DNA of 64,000 bases from Beverwykella pulmonaria (Eukaryota > Ascomycota > Dothideomycetes > Pleosporales > Melanommataceae). Positions 22,697 through 33,928 of this stretch are shown here, one piece after another; the stretch's first letter is position 1, and every line of letters begins with the position of its first letter. A program made the translations under genes and the position numbers. Below the pieces are notes generated by a model that was not told where the DNA came from, searched no databases, and was given only the letters and a program-made list of their open reading frames with translations. The stretch covers positions 540,220-604,219 of the forward strand of contig BCHH01000008.1 of NCBI GenBank assembly GCA_001599595.1. The letters are read 5' to 3'.

Positions 22697-23765
22697 GGCA
22701 GGCTGCTTTCGCGACACGCAACGAACATGATGATATCCCCCATTTTCTTTAGTAAATCGTTGATGTCGTATTCGGCGTACAAATGACTGGTTCACTTTTT
22801 GAAAGTTGAGCACATCTGGGAACCGAGGAGTCTGGAGTTTGACGGGATTCGTTTGCTGTTCTTTTTCGGGATACCCCTGGGCGAAGGAGGGCAAACATAG
22901 TAAGATGCTGTGTCGTGGAGGACGAGATTGGGTCTGGGTGTTGATAGATGTTTGAAAGAGAAGGATTGATTGTTACATGCGAGAAACTGAGCTGGCACAC
23001 AAAGCTCGTGTTTCGGAAGCGATCGTTCTCCTCTTCCTGTTTGTCTATTTTATTTTATTTGGCGGCTACCCACATTGGAAGGTTCGATTCGTTACCCTCG
23101 CTTTAATACGCATGTTATCACATTCGAGGGATAGCTGGCACTGGCTCGGGCTTGGGTACCTCGATGGGCGTTTGCTTTTACTGTTAAACGGCTGGACCGA
23201 GTGGATTTTAGTTTCTCTTTTGTAAGGTGGTGCACACGATATCCCATGTACGATAGGGGAAGATTGGATAGTGACTCTAATGGAGCTGTAAACTACCTAT
23301 TGTTCAACGGAATGTGGCTTTGATGTGTGGCTGTGACTGTGGCGCCCTCTGTGAATGGGGAGGCTGCGATGCGAGGCGAGGCTGATTGATTGAATCTGAA
23401 TTGAATTGAATACTACTGAGAGATGAGATACAGACGTTGGACTTCAGCAACTAGTATCACTGCTTAAAATGCTACCTTCGCCCTCACTCTCCCAAAAATG
23501 GAGCCTCAGACTCATGACACGACATGGCGTGAACTCGGATGCGTCGCTCCTGCAGGCGGCCGATCAGGCGCCCGCAGCTAGCCGTGATACCGTTGGCTGG
23601 TGACCCTCGACAGCTCGACAGCTTCCAGTCATCCACCGGTCGCTCCGCCCTCTTTCAACTTCCTGAGTCCGCCACCACTCTCGCTCTTCATATCCTTTGC
23701 CCTTCTCGCTCCTTCAAGTGCGCATCTTCAGGCGTTCACTCGATCATTGTTATCTTTCGCCAACC
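22697..23765. other. Intergenic, RasGAP 3' flank and upstream region of the next gene
   Basis: About 1.07 kb between two plus-strand genes; no gene or element recognised. Confidence 0.5.
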
Positions 23766-24521
23766 ATGTCTTCTTCCATAGCTATCCCCGCGCGCAACAA
23801 GAAGAGCGCCGACCCCGCGGCTGCTACTCCAAGCTCCGCTGCGAGTTCGTTCAGGAGCTTTGCATCACCGTCTACCTCCGTACCCTCGCCCCAGTCTTCT
23901 CCATATCAGCATACACGGAGGCCGTCATTGATGTGTATGTAGCGACCCTTCTTCCAAGCTAGCATACACCCCGCCATCATGGTATCCGCTACTGTGCGCG
24001 ATAAGACGCGATAAGAAAGATGGCTCAGGGGAGATTGAGAACGGAGGGCTAACGCAGGTACAGCTCCCGCATTCGCGAAGACAGAACATACAGTCGTCAA
24101 TGTTGGGAATCCGGAGGCGCCGCGGCTCATTACTTGTGTGAAGGCGAGTCAGGGGTTCGATTGGAATCAAGGTATGTTTCACGCCTTTCTTGATTACTGT
24201 TTTGCGGTGTGTGGAGAAGCAGATTGAAGGATGGCAGATTGCAGATTGCCAGCGCATTACGTTTGTTTCAGGCAGAAGCAGGTCGTGTGGCAGGCTACTT
24301 GCCCACCTCCCCTGCGGCCGTCTTCCTGATGTCTTCTGTCTGTCTTTGCAACTTGGTTGCAGGTTATGATTTGAGATCTTGATGCTGATTTGGGTCCGTC
24401 AACAGAGATCTTCCTCCCCTCGTACGCGGACTACCAATTCGACGATCTCGAGCGGAGACAGGATCCCGTTCAGGATATCTTTGTCAGCGATGAGGAGGTT
24501 GCGAAGATGTTCCCCTCCTAG
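23766..24521 (+). CDS. Small conserved fungal protein of unknown function
   Basis: Exons are 23766-23934, 24064-24171 and 24406-24521, giving 130 residues. I recognise the pattern as a conserved filamentous-fungal hypothetical protein but know no function. The N-terminal half is a Ser/Ala/Pro-rich disordered segment (ASSFRSFASPSTSVPSPQSS). The conserved C-terminal half reads EHTVVNVGNPEAPRLITCVK, ASQGFDWNQEIFLPSYADY, then LERRQDPVQDIFVSDEEV with the stop soon after. Introns are 129 and 234 nt. The first has two candidate acceptors 6 nt apart (GCAG at 24057, ACAG at 24063). I chose 24063 because the CTAAC branch site ends only two bases before the first AG. Confidence 0.72.
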
Positions 24522-25461
24522 GCTTTCTCAGAGCACATACTTCAAACGGCGTATACACGGGTTAGACGCAGCATGGTGACATGCATACTGGCAGGCGCAA
24601 TTTGATTTGGGCTATGGGGTTGATGGTGAATCATTCTGAGTTCTGGGAGCGATTTATGTATTTTAGGCAATAGTTTGGGTCTGAATTTGAGGGGTATATA
24701 CAGGGTGTGGGGGATCTGGATTTGATATTTGGTTGGGCTGGGTTTAACTAATACTGGGTGAGATTTTTCGGTTTGCTTTTGAGCGGGTATGCTATCGGAG
24801 TACCTGATGGACTGCATGGCACTTAGCAAGGCAGGCTCGGTCATTTGCATGTTGGTTCATCTTCTTTGCGGTATATAGAACCCTGGACTCGGGTCCATAC
24901 GGTCGAACACTACTCTATCTTACTATCTAGTTACAAACTCCTTCCTCTACTGTGATTGATTTGCCCATATTTTTGAACTGGGCGAAAATCATCGCTGATT
25001 TGCCCAATCTACTCAACATCATAGCATACATTCCGGACAAAGCATGTCTTCGTACTGCTTGTTCCTGCATCCCTGCAGGATAGGAGGGATAGTAGACTGG
25101 AAGGTTCTTAGAAGACTGTAAACGTCTGTTGGCAGATAATAAATTCGGTTTATCACTTTTGTCAGCTGAAAAGTTTATGCGCAAGCATAATTTTTGGTTA
25201 CATCTATGTTGCCTGTTTTCAGCCCCGAGAATAACAGGGGTGATAAACAATTCCAGGTTGATGGTAAGAGGATTACCCTTCCGGTCGGAAGGTAAATCTT
25301 GGTAGAAATGTAACTAAGATGATTACTACGTTACACAACGGATTTTTGCACTCCTAGTAGGGACGTGCGGCGCTGTTTGGATGCAGCGCTATTCAGCTTA
25401 GTAGTAGCATAAGGTGTTTCTCGTTTCAACAAGGATGACTTATGCTTCTGCCTCTGCGGTC
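24522..25461. other. Intergenic, gene-poor and A+T-leaning
   Basis: About 940 bp between the small protein gene and the splicing-factor relic. One minus-strand frame (24927-25250, 107 codons) shows no recognisable motif. Together with the relic next to it, this looks like decaying sequence. Confidence 0.4.
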
Positions 25462-25922
25462 CTAAATGCAGCCACGAGTTCTCCTTCTCGACGTCTGTGT
25501 TTCCCCTGGCGCTCTCGCTTCGTCAACCCTCCTTTTTGTAAATACCCGACACGCAAGCTCAGTGTCCTCGATATCCTTGTCGAGTGCGAGTACTTCAGTC
25601 ACTCTCATGCGGACCCCGACTGTTCCTGCCGCGCGTTGTGAGCACGTTTCGAGTCTGCTGCGTCGGCGATGGCTATGTTTATCCTCTCTTCCTCTAACTT
25701 ATCCTCAAGCTCTGCCATGATGTCGCAATCTCACGATTCAAGTTCCATCTGCACATGCTCAAGGCGAGCGAGATGTTTTTCATTTGTCTCTTTAGCAAGG
25801 GAACTAGAGTGCAAAGGCATATAGATGCGCTTTACACCGCTCTCGATTTTGCAATCTGCGTTTTGGGGGTCGGTCTTAAAAGTTAGTTCGTTGGGACAAC
25901 CTGTGCATTTTATGAAGATGTG
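25462..25922 (-). pseudogene. Decayed CWC16/YJU2-family splicing-factor copy
   Basis: On the minus strand the frame from 25922 reads HIFIKCTGCPNELTFKTDPQ, then NADCKIESGVKRIY and KETNEKHLARLE. This matches the zinc-binding KCTxC and FKTDPxNxDY core of CWC16 proteins (YJU2/CCDC94/SAF4), step-2 and stabilising factors of the spliceosome. A TGA interrupts at 25733-25731. The same frame then continues with MAELEDKLEEERINIAIADA and SKRAHNARQE, typical of the family's helical part, to a second TGA at 25607-25605. Similarity to the charged C-terminal part may continue in a shifted frame to a TAG at 25464-25462. The N-terminal half, including the first CxxC, was not found upstream. A functional copy would be elsewhere. 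Homology is from memory and the junctions are approximate. Confidence 0.7.
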
Positions 25923-26437
25923 GAATACTGGCGTGTCATCGAGTAGTGCATTGCATTAGAAGCTCCGCGGGGTCGTGGTCGTGGCGAGTGGTATGAAGGA
26001 GCTGAGAATGAGGAGAGAGAAGGGGGAGGATGAGAAATGCTCATTTTCACAGGCAACAGCGTGCAAATGTTTCATTTTCTTGGGTGAATGGTGGCTACTC
26101 TCCCAGAGTTGACACGCGAAGCTGTTGAAAGATCATCAGTGCCATGATATTGCAGGTCGTGTCGACCTCCACCTTCCTTTGCAGGGGTTAATAGCCGCAA
26201 CAACCGCGCTGCTCACGTGCACTCGTGCCTCCCGCTGGCAAAACACCAAAACAAACTGATGCAAAAGTCGTGATCTTCAATCCACAATCCACAACCCGCA
26301 TCCACACGCTCGGCAAAACAACACAGGCCACTCGAAGCCTCCGCGTCAATTCACCACATCCATTCGCGTCCACATCACCGCATACTCAACATACACCCCC
26401 CTCCGCATCGCATTCGCGACCGCGCAGAACACACAGA
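25923..26437. other. Upstream region of mis14, no gene seen
   Basis: About 515 bp. The plus-strand frame is open from about 26225 into mis14 but begins with GTG, not ATG, so I treat it as leader. No trace of the missing N-terminal part of the splicing-factor relic was recognised. Confidence 0.45.
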
Positions 26438-27103
26438 ATGAACGACACCCACCGCAAAATCGAGCTCCAATCCCCCGCAGACCTAACTTACCTCACAACC
26501 AATATCCGCAATGCCGCAGCCGCTCGCCTGAACGCCGCCCTGCCTTCTCCCCCAACCACTTCCACCACGCCGCCGTCCCCCGACGCCTACCGCGCAAAAG
26601 TCGAATCTTTAGTCCATTCCTTCGTATCCGAAGTACTCTTGGGCCTACGCACCAATATCAGTATAAACGGCCTGGACGTAGTCCCTGAAACAGATGGCGA
26701 TACCGGGAAGGAGAGAGTGGTGGAGGTAGAGGAGTATGAGCCATACGACGAGAAATTAAGAGTCAAAGTAGCCGCAGCAGTGAAGCGGCGCGACGATGTA
26801 ATCGCCAAGATCTCAGAGCAGAGGAGGAGTGTGCCGGGCGTGGCGGCGGAAGCGCAGAGGAGGGCGATGCAGGCCGAGTTCGAAGCGCAGGACGCAGCGT
26901 GGGCGGAGCAGGAGCGTGCTGCGAAGGTGGTGGACGAGGGAACGTTGGTCAGCGTCGAGGTTACGAGGCACGAGGAGATGAGCAGGAATTGGGAGAGAGC
27001 GGTGGAGGGGTTAGGGAGGTTGAAGGGCGGGTTAGGGGAGACGAGGGCGAGGTTGGAGAGGGCCGGTGGTGTGGTGGGGTATCTGGGAGGGGGAAAGAGC
27101 TGA
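26438..27103 (+). CDS. mis14: Kinetochore protein Mis14 (Nsl1), MIS12 complex
   Basis: Mis14/Nsl1 is a subunit of the four-protein MIS12/MIND complex that links centromeric chromatin to the microtubule-binding Ndc80 complex. It is a single exon of 221 residues. The family start is clear: MNDTHRKIELQSPADLTYL, then helical LVHSFVSEVLLGLRTNISIN, a short acidic link (VVEVEEYEPYDEKLR) and a long coiled-coil tail with RHEEMSRNWERAVEGLGRLK. Translation begins at the ATG at 26438. The gene is convergent with sas2, the stops 370 bp apart. Confidence 0.85.
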   Translation: MNDTHRKIELQSPADLTYLTTNIRNAAAARLNAALPSPPTTSTTPPSPDAYRAKVESLVHSFVSEVLLGLRTNISINGLDVVPETDGDTGKERVVEVEEYEPYDEKLRVKVAAAVKRRDDVIAKISEQRRSVPGVAAEAQRRAMQAEFEAQDAAWAEQERAAKVVDEGTLVSVEVTRHEEMSRNWERAVEGLGRLKGGLGETRARLERAGGVVGYLGGGKS

Positions 27104-27472
27104 GTGCGTATGAGAGGGAGAAGACTGAAGAAGAAGGGCGCGGGTTTGGGGCGTTGGGAGAAATTGGATCTTTGGAGGCTTCTTTGAATTGTACTGGCGT
27201 TTTGGTTTGGTAGTGGGGTTTCAACCAGTTGGTTATGAAAGCGGCGCTCATCGGTCAAGGAGGACGGCACCAATACCCAGAATGCTCCATTTTTTACGGT
27301 TTCTCATAGACATCAGTTACCTATTAGCAATTAAACACAAATATGTGAGCCTTGCTCAACCTGCTTCGTCGTAATCAAGTGCGATATGTCTAACATACGA
27401 CCATAGGGTATACCAGTCCAAACGCCGATCCATTTCCAATCACCGTCGCTATCCCCTATCCGCCCATCTCCC
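27104..27472. other. Convergent 3' flanks of mis14 and sas2
   Basis: 369 bp between two facing stop codons; nothing else seen. Confidence 0.6.
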
Positions 27473-28623
27473 TTATTCCACCATCCTCTCTCCCTCTCCT
27501 TCCTCCCCATTCTCCACGACCCGCACAAACCCGTCCGGATCCACCGGAGCGGTCAATTCTATCCTATTCATGTCCATCCACCTTCTAACTTTCGCTTTGT
27601 TAATTACTGCCTCCGCGCCACCCTTCTTCCTGTGCTCCAGCACATCCATGTCTTTCAGCGTCGCTATAATATCCTCAGGCACAATGTACGTTTCGTTCCG
27701 CAGATCAAGGACGGAGAGCGTTTTCTTAGAGGGCGCGGAGAGGATAGTGCGGGCGAGGGTTGAGGACCAGTAGTGCTGATAGGCGCGGAGGCCGAGGTCT
27801 GACAGCGCTGTGCATATCGATTAGCAAGAATACTCGGATGGAAGAGGGAAGAGGGAAGATGGCATGGATAGTTTGAACATACGTTTCTCCGGCCCTCCCA
27901 ACCTTCCTTCCTTCTTACTCATCTCATAGCTCGCGCCCATCAATATCTGCCCTAGACCCTGTTTCTGCCACGGCGGAAATACAAGGATACACGCCAAGTT
28001 ATTATTATCCCAGCTCATTTTCTCCTTTGAGAAAAACCCGACGACTTGGCCCCCTTCTGGTTGCTGTATGTCGGAGGAGGATGTGATGTTCGTGCCTTCG
28101 ATCGCAGGCACGGGGTTGTGTGCCACGAGTAGATAGTATAAGAAGGTTGTGACGTCGTAAAATACAGACTTTGTGTCGAGGAAGAGCTTTGCGAAGAGCG
28201 AGAGATTTTGCGCGTAGAGCTGTTGTAACATCAGCCCATCTATCATCCAATTCCCCCTGAAGCTTTACACACCTTATGTTCCTCCCCATCAATCTCGTAT
28301 ATCGAGTACCCATCTCTTGTGTATATCTTTTTCCCCGGCGGCGTCCCACACCGTAACGGACACGCTTTCAAATGACCCAAAAAGGGCAAAACCTCCTTAC
28401 AGTACTTAAAGCACCACTGACACACCATTAATCTTTCCACTTTCTGTCTTCCCATGAGCTCTTCCGGGTAGAAACTGGGGTACCAGGGTTTGATAAGGAG
28501 CGAGCCGAAGACGACTTCGAGGACGTTGGGGTCGGTCGAGGGTTTTGGGGGAGTTTTGGTCGACTTGGATTTGGACGGGGATTTGGGCGTGGGGCCCGTC
28601 GGGGATGGGATTGTAGGCGCCAT
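27473..28623 (-). CDS. sas2: MYST-family histone acetyltransferase, SAS2 type
   Basis: MYST enzymes acetylate histone tails; yeast Sas2 acts on H4 K16 and opposes silencing. Exons are 28623-28273, 28219-27883 and 27807-27473, giving 340 residues, a short Sas2-like form without a chromodomain. A Pro/Lys/Ser-rich N-terminus leads to a C2HC zinc finger (CQWCFKYC, then HLKAC). The region of the autoacetylated lysine is present (LDTKSVFYDVTTFLYYLL). The catalytic block includes NNLACILVFPPWQKQGLG (conserved Cys and acetyl-CoA loop) and GGPEKPLSDLGLRAYQHYW (conserved Glu), the latter restored only by splicing the 75-nt intron. Assignment to SAS2 rather than Esa1 or Sas3 rests on length and sequence flavour. 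Confidence 0.88.
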
Positions 28624-28898
28624 AGGTGTGTTGATTGTGGGCTGTGAGTGGTGATCTCAAGTGATGATGTGTTGGAGTTCCCACGCTTGCACGCGTTGGG
28701 GTTAGCGGGGCGCGAGAGCACGTGCAATTTCGCTCACAAGAATGTAAGGTGTGTTATGGGATCTTCACTGATGTAATACGAGCGGACGTTGATAGCAGTC
28801 GTTTCAATCTACATATCGCTTCGCACAGGATATCCATCGTACGCTAGCTGATGTCCTCTCTACCAAGACTATTCACCTAAGCGTACCAAATCCCCGAC

Positions 28899-31467
28899 TT
28901 AGAACAAGTCTAGCAGCTCTTGGTTGCTCTTTGCTGCTGGTTGACCAGGCGGAGGCTGGCTTGCACCGCCAATGTTCATGCCGGCAAACCCGTTCATTAT
29001 ATCGTTATTGGAAGCATTTCCACCCGATGCGCCACTGCCACTATCTCCAAACAAGCCCAGGAGATCATCCATAGTAGACGCAGGCGGGGCGTTGCTTGAT
29101 GGTGATGCGATGCGTTGGGGTGTTCCAGCGAGACCCTCCAACCCAGAAGCTCCCGAGGAAGGCTGGGTTTGTAGTGAGGCTGGAGCTGCCCCGTCGAAAT
29201 CTATGTCCAGGAGATTCTCCAGGTTGGATGGTGGCTGGGTTTTGCCCCCCGCGACCGCAGCTGCGACTGCAGCAATTGGGTTCTCGATGGCGTCTTGCCT
29301 TTGCTCCCTGTGTCTGGGTTAGCACCTGTCATCATGTGCGGAGAGGCAACATACTCAATCGCGGCCTTTTGCATGGCTTCTGCACCAAATCGGCCTTGTC
29401 CCAGGAATGCCTCTGGAGGCTTGTGGTAGACTGACGCGAGCGATGAGAGTTCTGTAAGTAGTGTTTCCAGCAGTTGCGGAGGTAGCGATTGAATGGTCGA
29501 TGTGATCGGCGGTCTGTCGGAGAGCACAATTTTCTAAAGTGTGGTTAGATGCGTTGACAAAACACAGCTTTGACGTTTCTCACCTTGGCAATCTCAGGGT
29601 CACTTGAAAGCAACCGCCAGTATACGTACGCTCGATCACGAATATCAGGATTGTCGTTTTCCGCTGTTGCAGCTTGGAGGACTTTCTGCACCAGGCCTTG
29701 TGATTGATCTGGCTTTTTGAGAAACAGTTTAACAACCGCGGTGAGAATCTGTAACTGGGTCTGTGGTGAATGTTAGCTTTGGAACCTGTGATCAATGAGC
29801 ATACCTGTTCTCATACCTGCGTGAACTCCTCGGCGAACCCATCGACGAACCCAGAGAGGATGTCGCCGGCGTTGTTGATCTTCTCTGCGTACTCTCCCAC
29901 GATCCAAATAAGAGACCCTCTTGCATTCGGCTCGTCCAACTCATCGATACATTGACAGAGTGTGGGTATTATGCCTTCGAAGCCTGGATATCTCCGGAAG
30001 ATGTCCTTGATGACCACTACCGCCTCTTGAACAACGTAGTTGATCTTGGTGTTGATCAGGTCCAGGAGTGTATTGACACATTTCTCGCTAGCACTTTCGA
30101 TCTTGATGGCGACCTGACCAATGGCTTTGACTGCTCGCCTCACGAAGTCCATGTCAACTTCCATAGAGTACTCCTTCAGTTCGGCTAGTAGCTGGTCCAC
30201 GTTTTTGTCGTTTGCTATCCGCACCATGATTTCAAGCTTTTGGAGTTTCAGGTACGGCGGATCGTTGTATTTGCAGAAGAATACGCGCATCTCTTTACTC
30301 AAGATGTCGGGCTGCTTCTGCAAAAGCAGATCGATATTACGAAGTGCAACGTACTGTACTTCGGGTTGAGATGACACAAGTGTGACTATAGCAGGTTAGT
30401 AGATATGAATTGGATGTTGGGGGGAATTCTTACCAAGAGGTGGTGCCATTTTCTTCGAATATGACTTTGCTAATTCCGGGGAAGTATGTCTCATGTGGAG
30501 GAAGACAACCTTGACAGCCGCCAAAACAACGCTAGGGTTGACGTGCTGGAATTGCGGGGAAACTCTCTCGCAGATGTGCTCTGCTTCTTTAACATCTGCT
30601 GCCTTGTAATCGGCCAAGGTAGTCAAAATCGTGACACGCCCCCACTCTGTACACTCGTTTAGCGCCATAAGCATCTTCTTCAACGTCGTCGGGGAAATAA
30701 CAAAGGCGTTGGTCTCGGGCGACGTCTCTTTGATCTCCACTAGCGCTGTGACGCAGTTTGCCACAACCATAGGATTGGGATCTCCGATCATTTCCTGCAG
30801 CTGTTCTAGGAAGCCATTCTCTAGACACATGGTAGGATTGAGGTCGTAGAGCTTGGCCACACATAGAGCCGCCGTCTTTCGAACATACGGTGATTCATCT
30901 CTCAGCGTTTTCCGTAAGGGCTCTTCCATGTAGTCTACCATTTTGTCCACGCGGATGCATCCCATTGTCCGTATAGCCAAAGCTCGTATAAGAGGGTTCG
31001 GGTCTTCGGAGTCTTGGACGAACGTGTTCACGGCGAGAATGCAGAGGTCGGGATGCGATTTGGCGTAATTCCTAAGAGAGTCAATAAGTTCGGGGGGCTC
31101 TCCTGTGAGTATGCTTCTGCACCTACATGAGATATAGGTACACGAGCTTCTTCTGATCCAGGTCCGCTGTGGCAATGTTCTTCAGCACGTCTGGGAATAG
31201 CGCCGATACATCCTTGCCGAGCGTCATCGACATGATAGTCTTCTGGATCGCTTCTTTCCTATGATATCCTCAGTAAATGGCGGCGACAACAGGGCTTGTT
31301 GGCGCATAAGCTAACCGTTCGTATGCATATTGAGATCTGTGGCCACAATTAGTCTCACCCCCAATAGCTACCGTACGAAGAAGCCCTTACACCAAGCCTG
31401 CCCTCAACTCGAACGTCTCTCCCTTCCTTGGCACGGCGAAGGCGCCTCGTATCCTATTGACCGCCAT
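28899..31467 (-). CDS. apl2: AP-1 complex subunit beta (beta adaptin)
   Basis: This is the large subunit of the clathrin adaptor AP-1, sorting cargo between trans-Golgi and endosomes. Eight exons: 31467-31391, 31336-31316 (21 nt), 31258-31127, 31071-30434, 30385-29817, 29760-29584, 29533-29355 and 29307-28899, giving 733 residues, the normal fungal size. The N-terminus reads [20 protein letters not shown]; the micro-exon supplies SQYAYER so that VSQYAYERKEAIQK is rebuilt. The armadillo-like trunk shows [40 protein letters not shown] and [19 protein letters not shown]. The end is a Gly/Ser/Pro-rich hinge closing on NQELLDLF, a clathrin-box-like motif, without an ear domain. All introns are 47-57 nt with clear branch sites. 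Confidence 0.96.
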
Positions 31468-32454
31468 CTCTACACTTCAGAGGCAGAGGTGACGACCGCA
31501 AGCGGGCCCTCATGCACTCGTAGTAATTGTATGCGGGGTGATGGCTGCGAGGCTGTCGGCGGTAGCAGCGCAGTATTTTGCAGTGATTCGGGAGTGCTGG
31601 AGACTGGTTGAAACGGGTAGGGAGAGGATCAGGTGCGCGCGGAGGGGTGTTGTGGAAAGTGAATGTCGAGGTTGGGCTTGGCGGAGTCGCCTGGACAAGT
31701 CTTTGACCAGCTGCGGCGAAACTGTTTGGCGAGTGGACGTCCGAGCTCAACACCAACGCCAACAATCAATGCTTCCTGCACTCCAGCGCCACTTTTCACC
31801 AAACCCCTCGGAAAGACGCCAATAAAAGTGGGAAAGCAGTGTGTTTCCCCCCAATTCTCCCACTCCCGTAAAGGGAAGGTACCATCATGGTGAGCAAAAG
31901 CGAAGATTGTCGGACTTTCTTATCAACTGATCAAGCAGGCCTCCAAGGCCTCGAATCTACCCAACCTACGGCGCTTGTTCGTGGAGGCCCGCTCAGAAGC
32001 TGAAGAAAGCTCGTACTCGAGGAACGCTGTATGGCTGGCTGTCTATTTACTGAGAATCGGAACCATACTCACTCATCTGTTGCTGCAGTTCTACAACCTC
32101 GTATTATTTATGTCCTCGGTCGCCATCTTCAGTTTGGTGGCGCAACGTATGGGGCCTAGGAAGGTGGTCGGATCTTGAAAAAAGGTTTTCGATGGAGAAG
32201 GCAGGCGATCTGTCTCCGGCTTCTCATGCGTCTGTGGTCGACTTTGAGCGACCACAACAGATTATCATTCAGCATATATGCCACGAAGTCACGGCATCCC
32301 AAATAAAAGACCTTCCGAAAACTTCATTACTGTACATGGATCTTACAAATGCCACCTCAAGCATATCTCTGCATTGAAAACCACAACATCGACCCATTTT
32401 ATGGAGTGAGATGGAGTCAAGCCATCTGCACTTAGTCGACCTGTCATGTCAGGT
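31468..32454. other. Upstream region of the AP-1 beta gene
   Basis: About 990 bp between two minus-strand genes; only short, unconvincing frames. Confidence 0.5.
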
Positions 32455-33928
32455 CTATTCCGAGTCGTCTCCAAGACTTTCGTCTTCTGAACTGAACTTG
32501 ACCTCATCATCGCTGTCGTCGTCGTCGTCCTCCTCCTCCTCTTTATCGCTATCGTCATCCTCTGCTTCGGGCTCAGCCTTAGCATCTCTCCCCACCTTGG
32601 ACTTGGGCTTGACCTCGTTGCCGCTATCATAATCCTCCCCTTTAGGTTTATCCGGCTCGCCTTTCGTAGCACCATTAGCGTCCTCTTCTTCGTTGTCGTC
32701 GCCGTCCTCTTCTTCATATCTAGGCACAATCTTCTGGACACCTCTATTCAGCCTACGTCTAGGCCGACCACTGTCCTCAGCCAGTGGTTCTCCCCAAGCA
32801 CGCGCCCCCTCTTGAATTGCCTCTAAATCCTTGGCAAATTCCCGTTGCTCCTTGATAGCGGCTGCCTTTTCGTTGGAGTATTTGCCGTCCATGCCAGCGT
32901 CTTTGAGCATTCCTTTGAGGTGCTGTATCTTTTCTTTCGCAGTATCGCAATTCGCCAGCTCTTTGACCCACACTTTTCGGATACCGCACTTGACCAGCCA
33001 ACTCTGCAGCCGCTTGATCTCTGCTTGATCAGGGCTGTCTTCGTCTTTAGACTTGGGGGCTTTGGCCTTTGGTTTGGTGGCGGCTGATGCTTTGGACCTG
33101 GGTTCTTTCCCACTTTTCTTGGGGACTGCTTTCTTCTGCTGCCTCTTCTTCGCCGGCGGCTCGTCTATCAAGCTTGACATATCGCTGTCGGATGCGTCGC
33201 CCTTGGCATCTACGACGGGTGTAGTCTCTTGCTCTTTCGTTGGCGCCGCTCGCGCGGGCGCTACTCCATCTCCCTCCTCCCCAATCTTCCTTGCTGGGTG
33301 ACTCGACGTGTGTTCTTCTCCGTCCGAATCCTCGGCAACCACCTTCTTCCCCCGCTGTGCAAGCTTCTTTGGCGGTTCGCTCTCGACGTCGGACGGGGTG
33401 TCTTCCTTGGCAGGGGCATCCGACATGACAGCATCCGACTCTTCGCCAGAAGAAACCACCGTCTTCCTCCGCTTCTGTGGCTTCTTTGCTGGTGTGGCAG
33501 GCTTTCTCTTTACTCCGCTGGGCTTCTCGCTCGTCGCCTTAGCCTTCTTGGGGGTCGGCTTTGGCTTCGCAGTTTTCTTGGGTGGGGGTTTTGCCTTCGG
33601 CTTCGGCTCTGGCTCCGCACCCGACGCTGGGTCATCGCCGCAGTACTTCTCCTGCTCTTTGTCTTAGCTTTGCTCGGAGCCATTGCGCGAGACTGGGGCT
33701 TACCACGGCCTCGAGAATGGTGTCGTGGCTCTTCTGCTTCCACTCCTGGCTCGTTTTGAAGAAACCCGCACCCAGTCCAAGCTGCTCCTCTGCCTTCGTT
33801 CTCACGCGCTTCACCGTCAAATCCTCTACGTTCCCGGTCTTGTGGATGGCGACGACGACATCGCGAAGGGCGCGGGCGATGGTCGCGTCCGACAGTCGGG
33901 CTGCTGTCTCTCGCTCCGAGTCTGACAT
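32455..33928 (-). CDS. DEK_C plus HIRIP3-type chromatin/transcription regulator
   Basis: Exons are 33928-33704 and 33651-32455, joined by a 52-nt GTAAGC...CAG intron, giving 473 residues. The N-terminal ~75 residues look like a DEK_C helical domain (LSDATIARALRDVVVAIHKT, LTVKRVRTKAEEQLGL). A long Lys/Pro/Ser-rich basic linker with acidic patches follows. A compact helical block (KRLQSWLVKCGIRKVWVKEL, EKIQHLKGMLKDAGMDGKYS) resembles the conserved region of HIRA-interacting protein 3. The C-terminus is very acidic (DDDSDKEEEEDDDDDSDDEV). The acidic tail and basic linker suggest a nuclear histone-binding role; function in this fungus is inference. Fungal orthologues are usually named only transcriptional regulator. 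Confidence 0.78.

Noticed and set aside
23075..23100. tRNA-like B-box (GGTTCGATTCG)
   Set aside because: No matching A-box or foldable acceptor stem around it.
33229..33759. 176-codon plus-strand frame
   Set aside because: Antisense of the Lys/Pro/Ala-rich linker of the HIRIP3-type protein.
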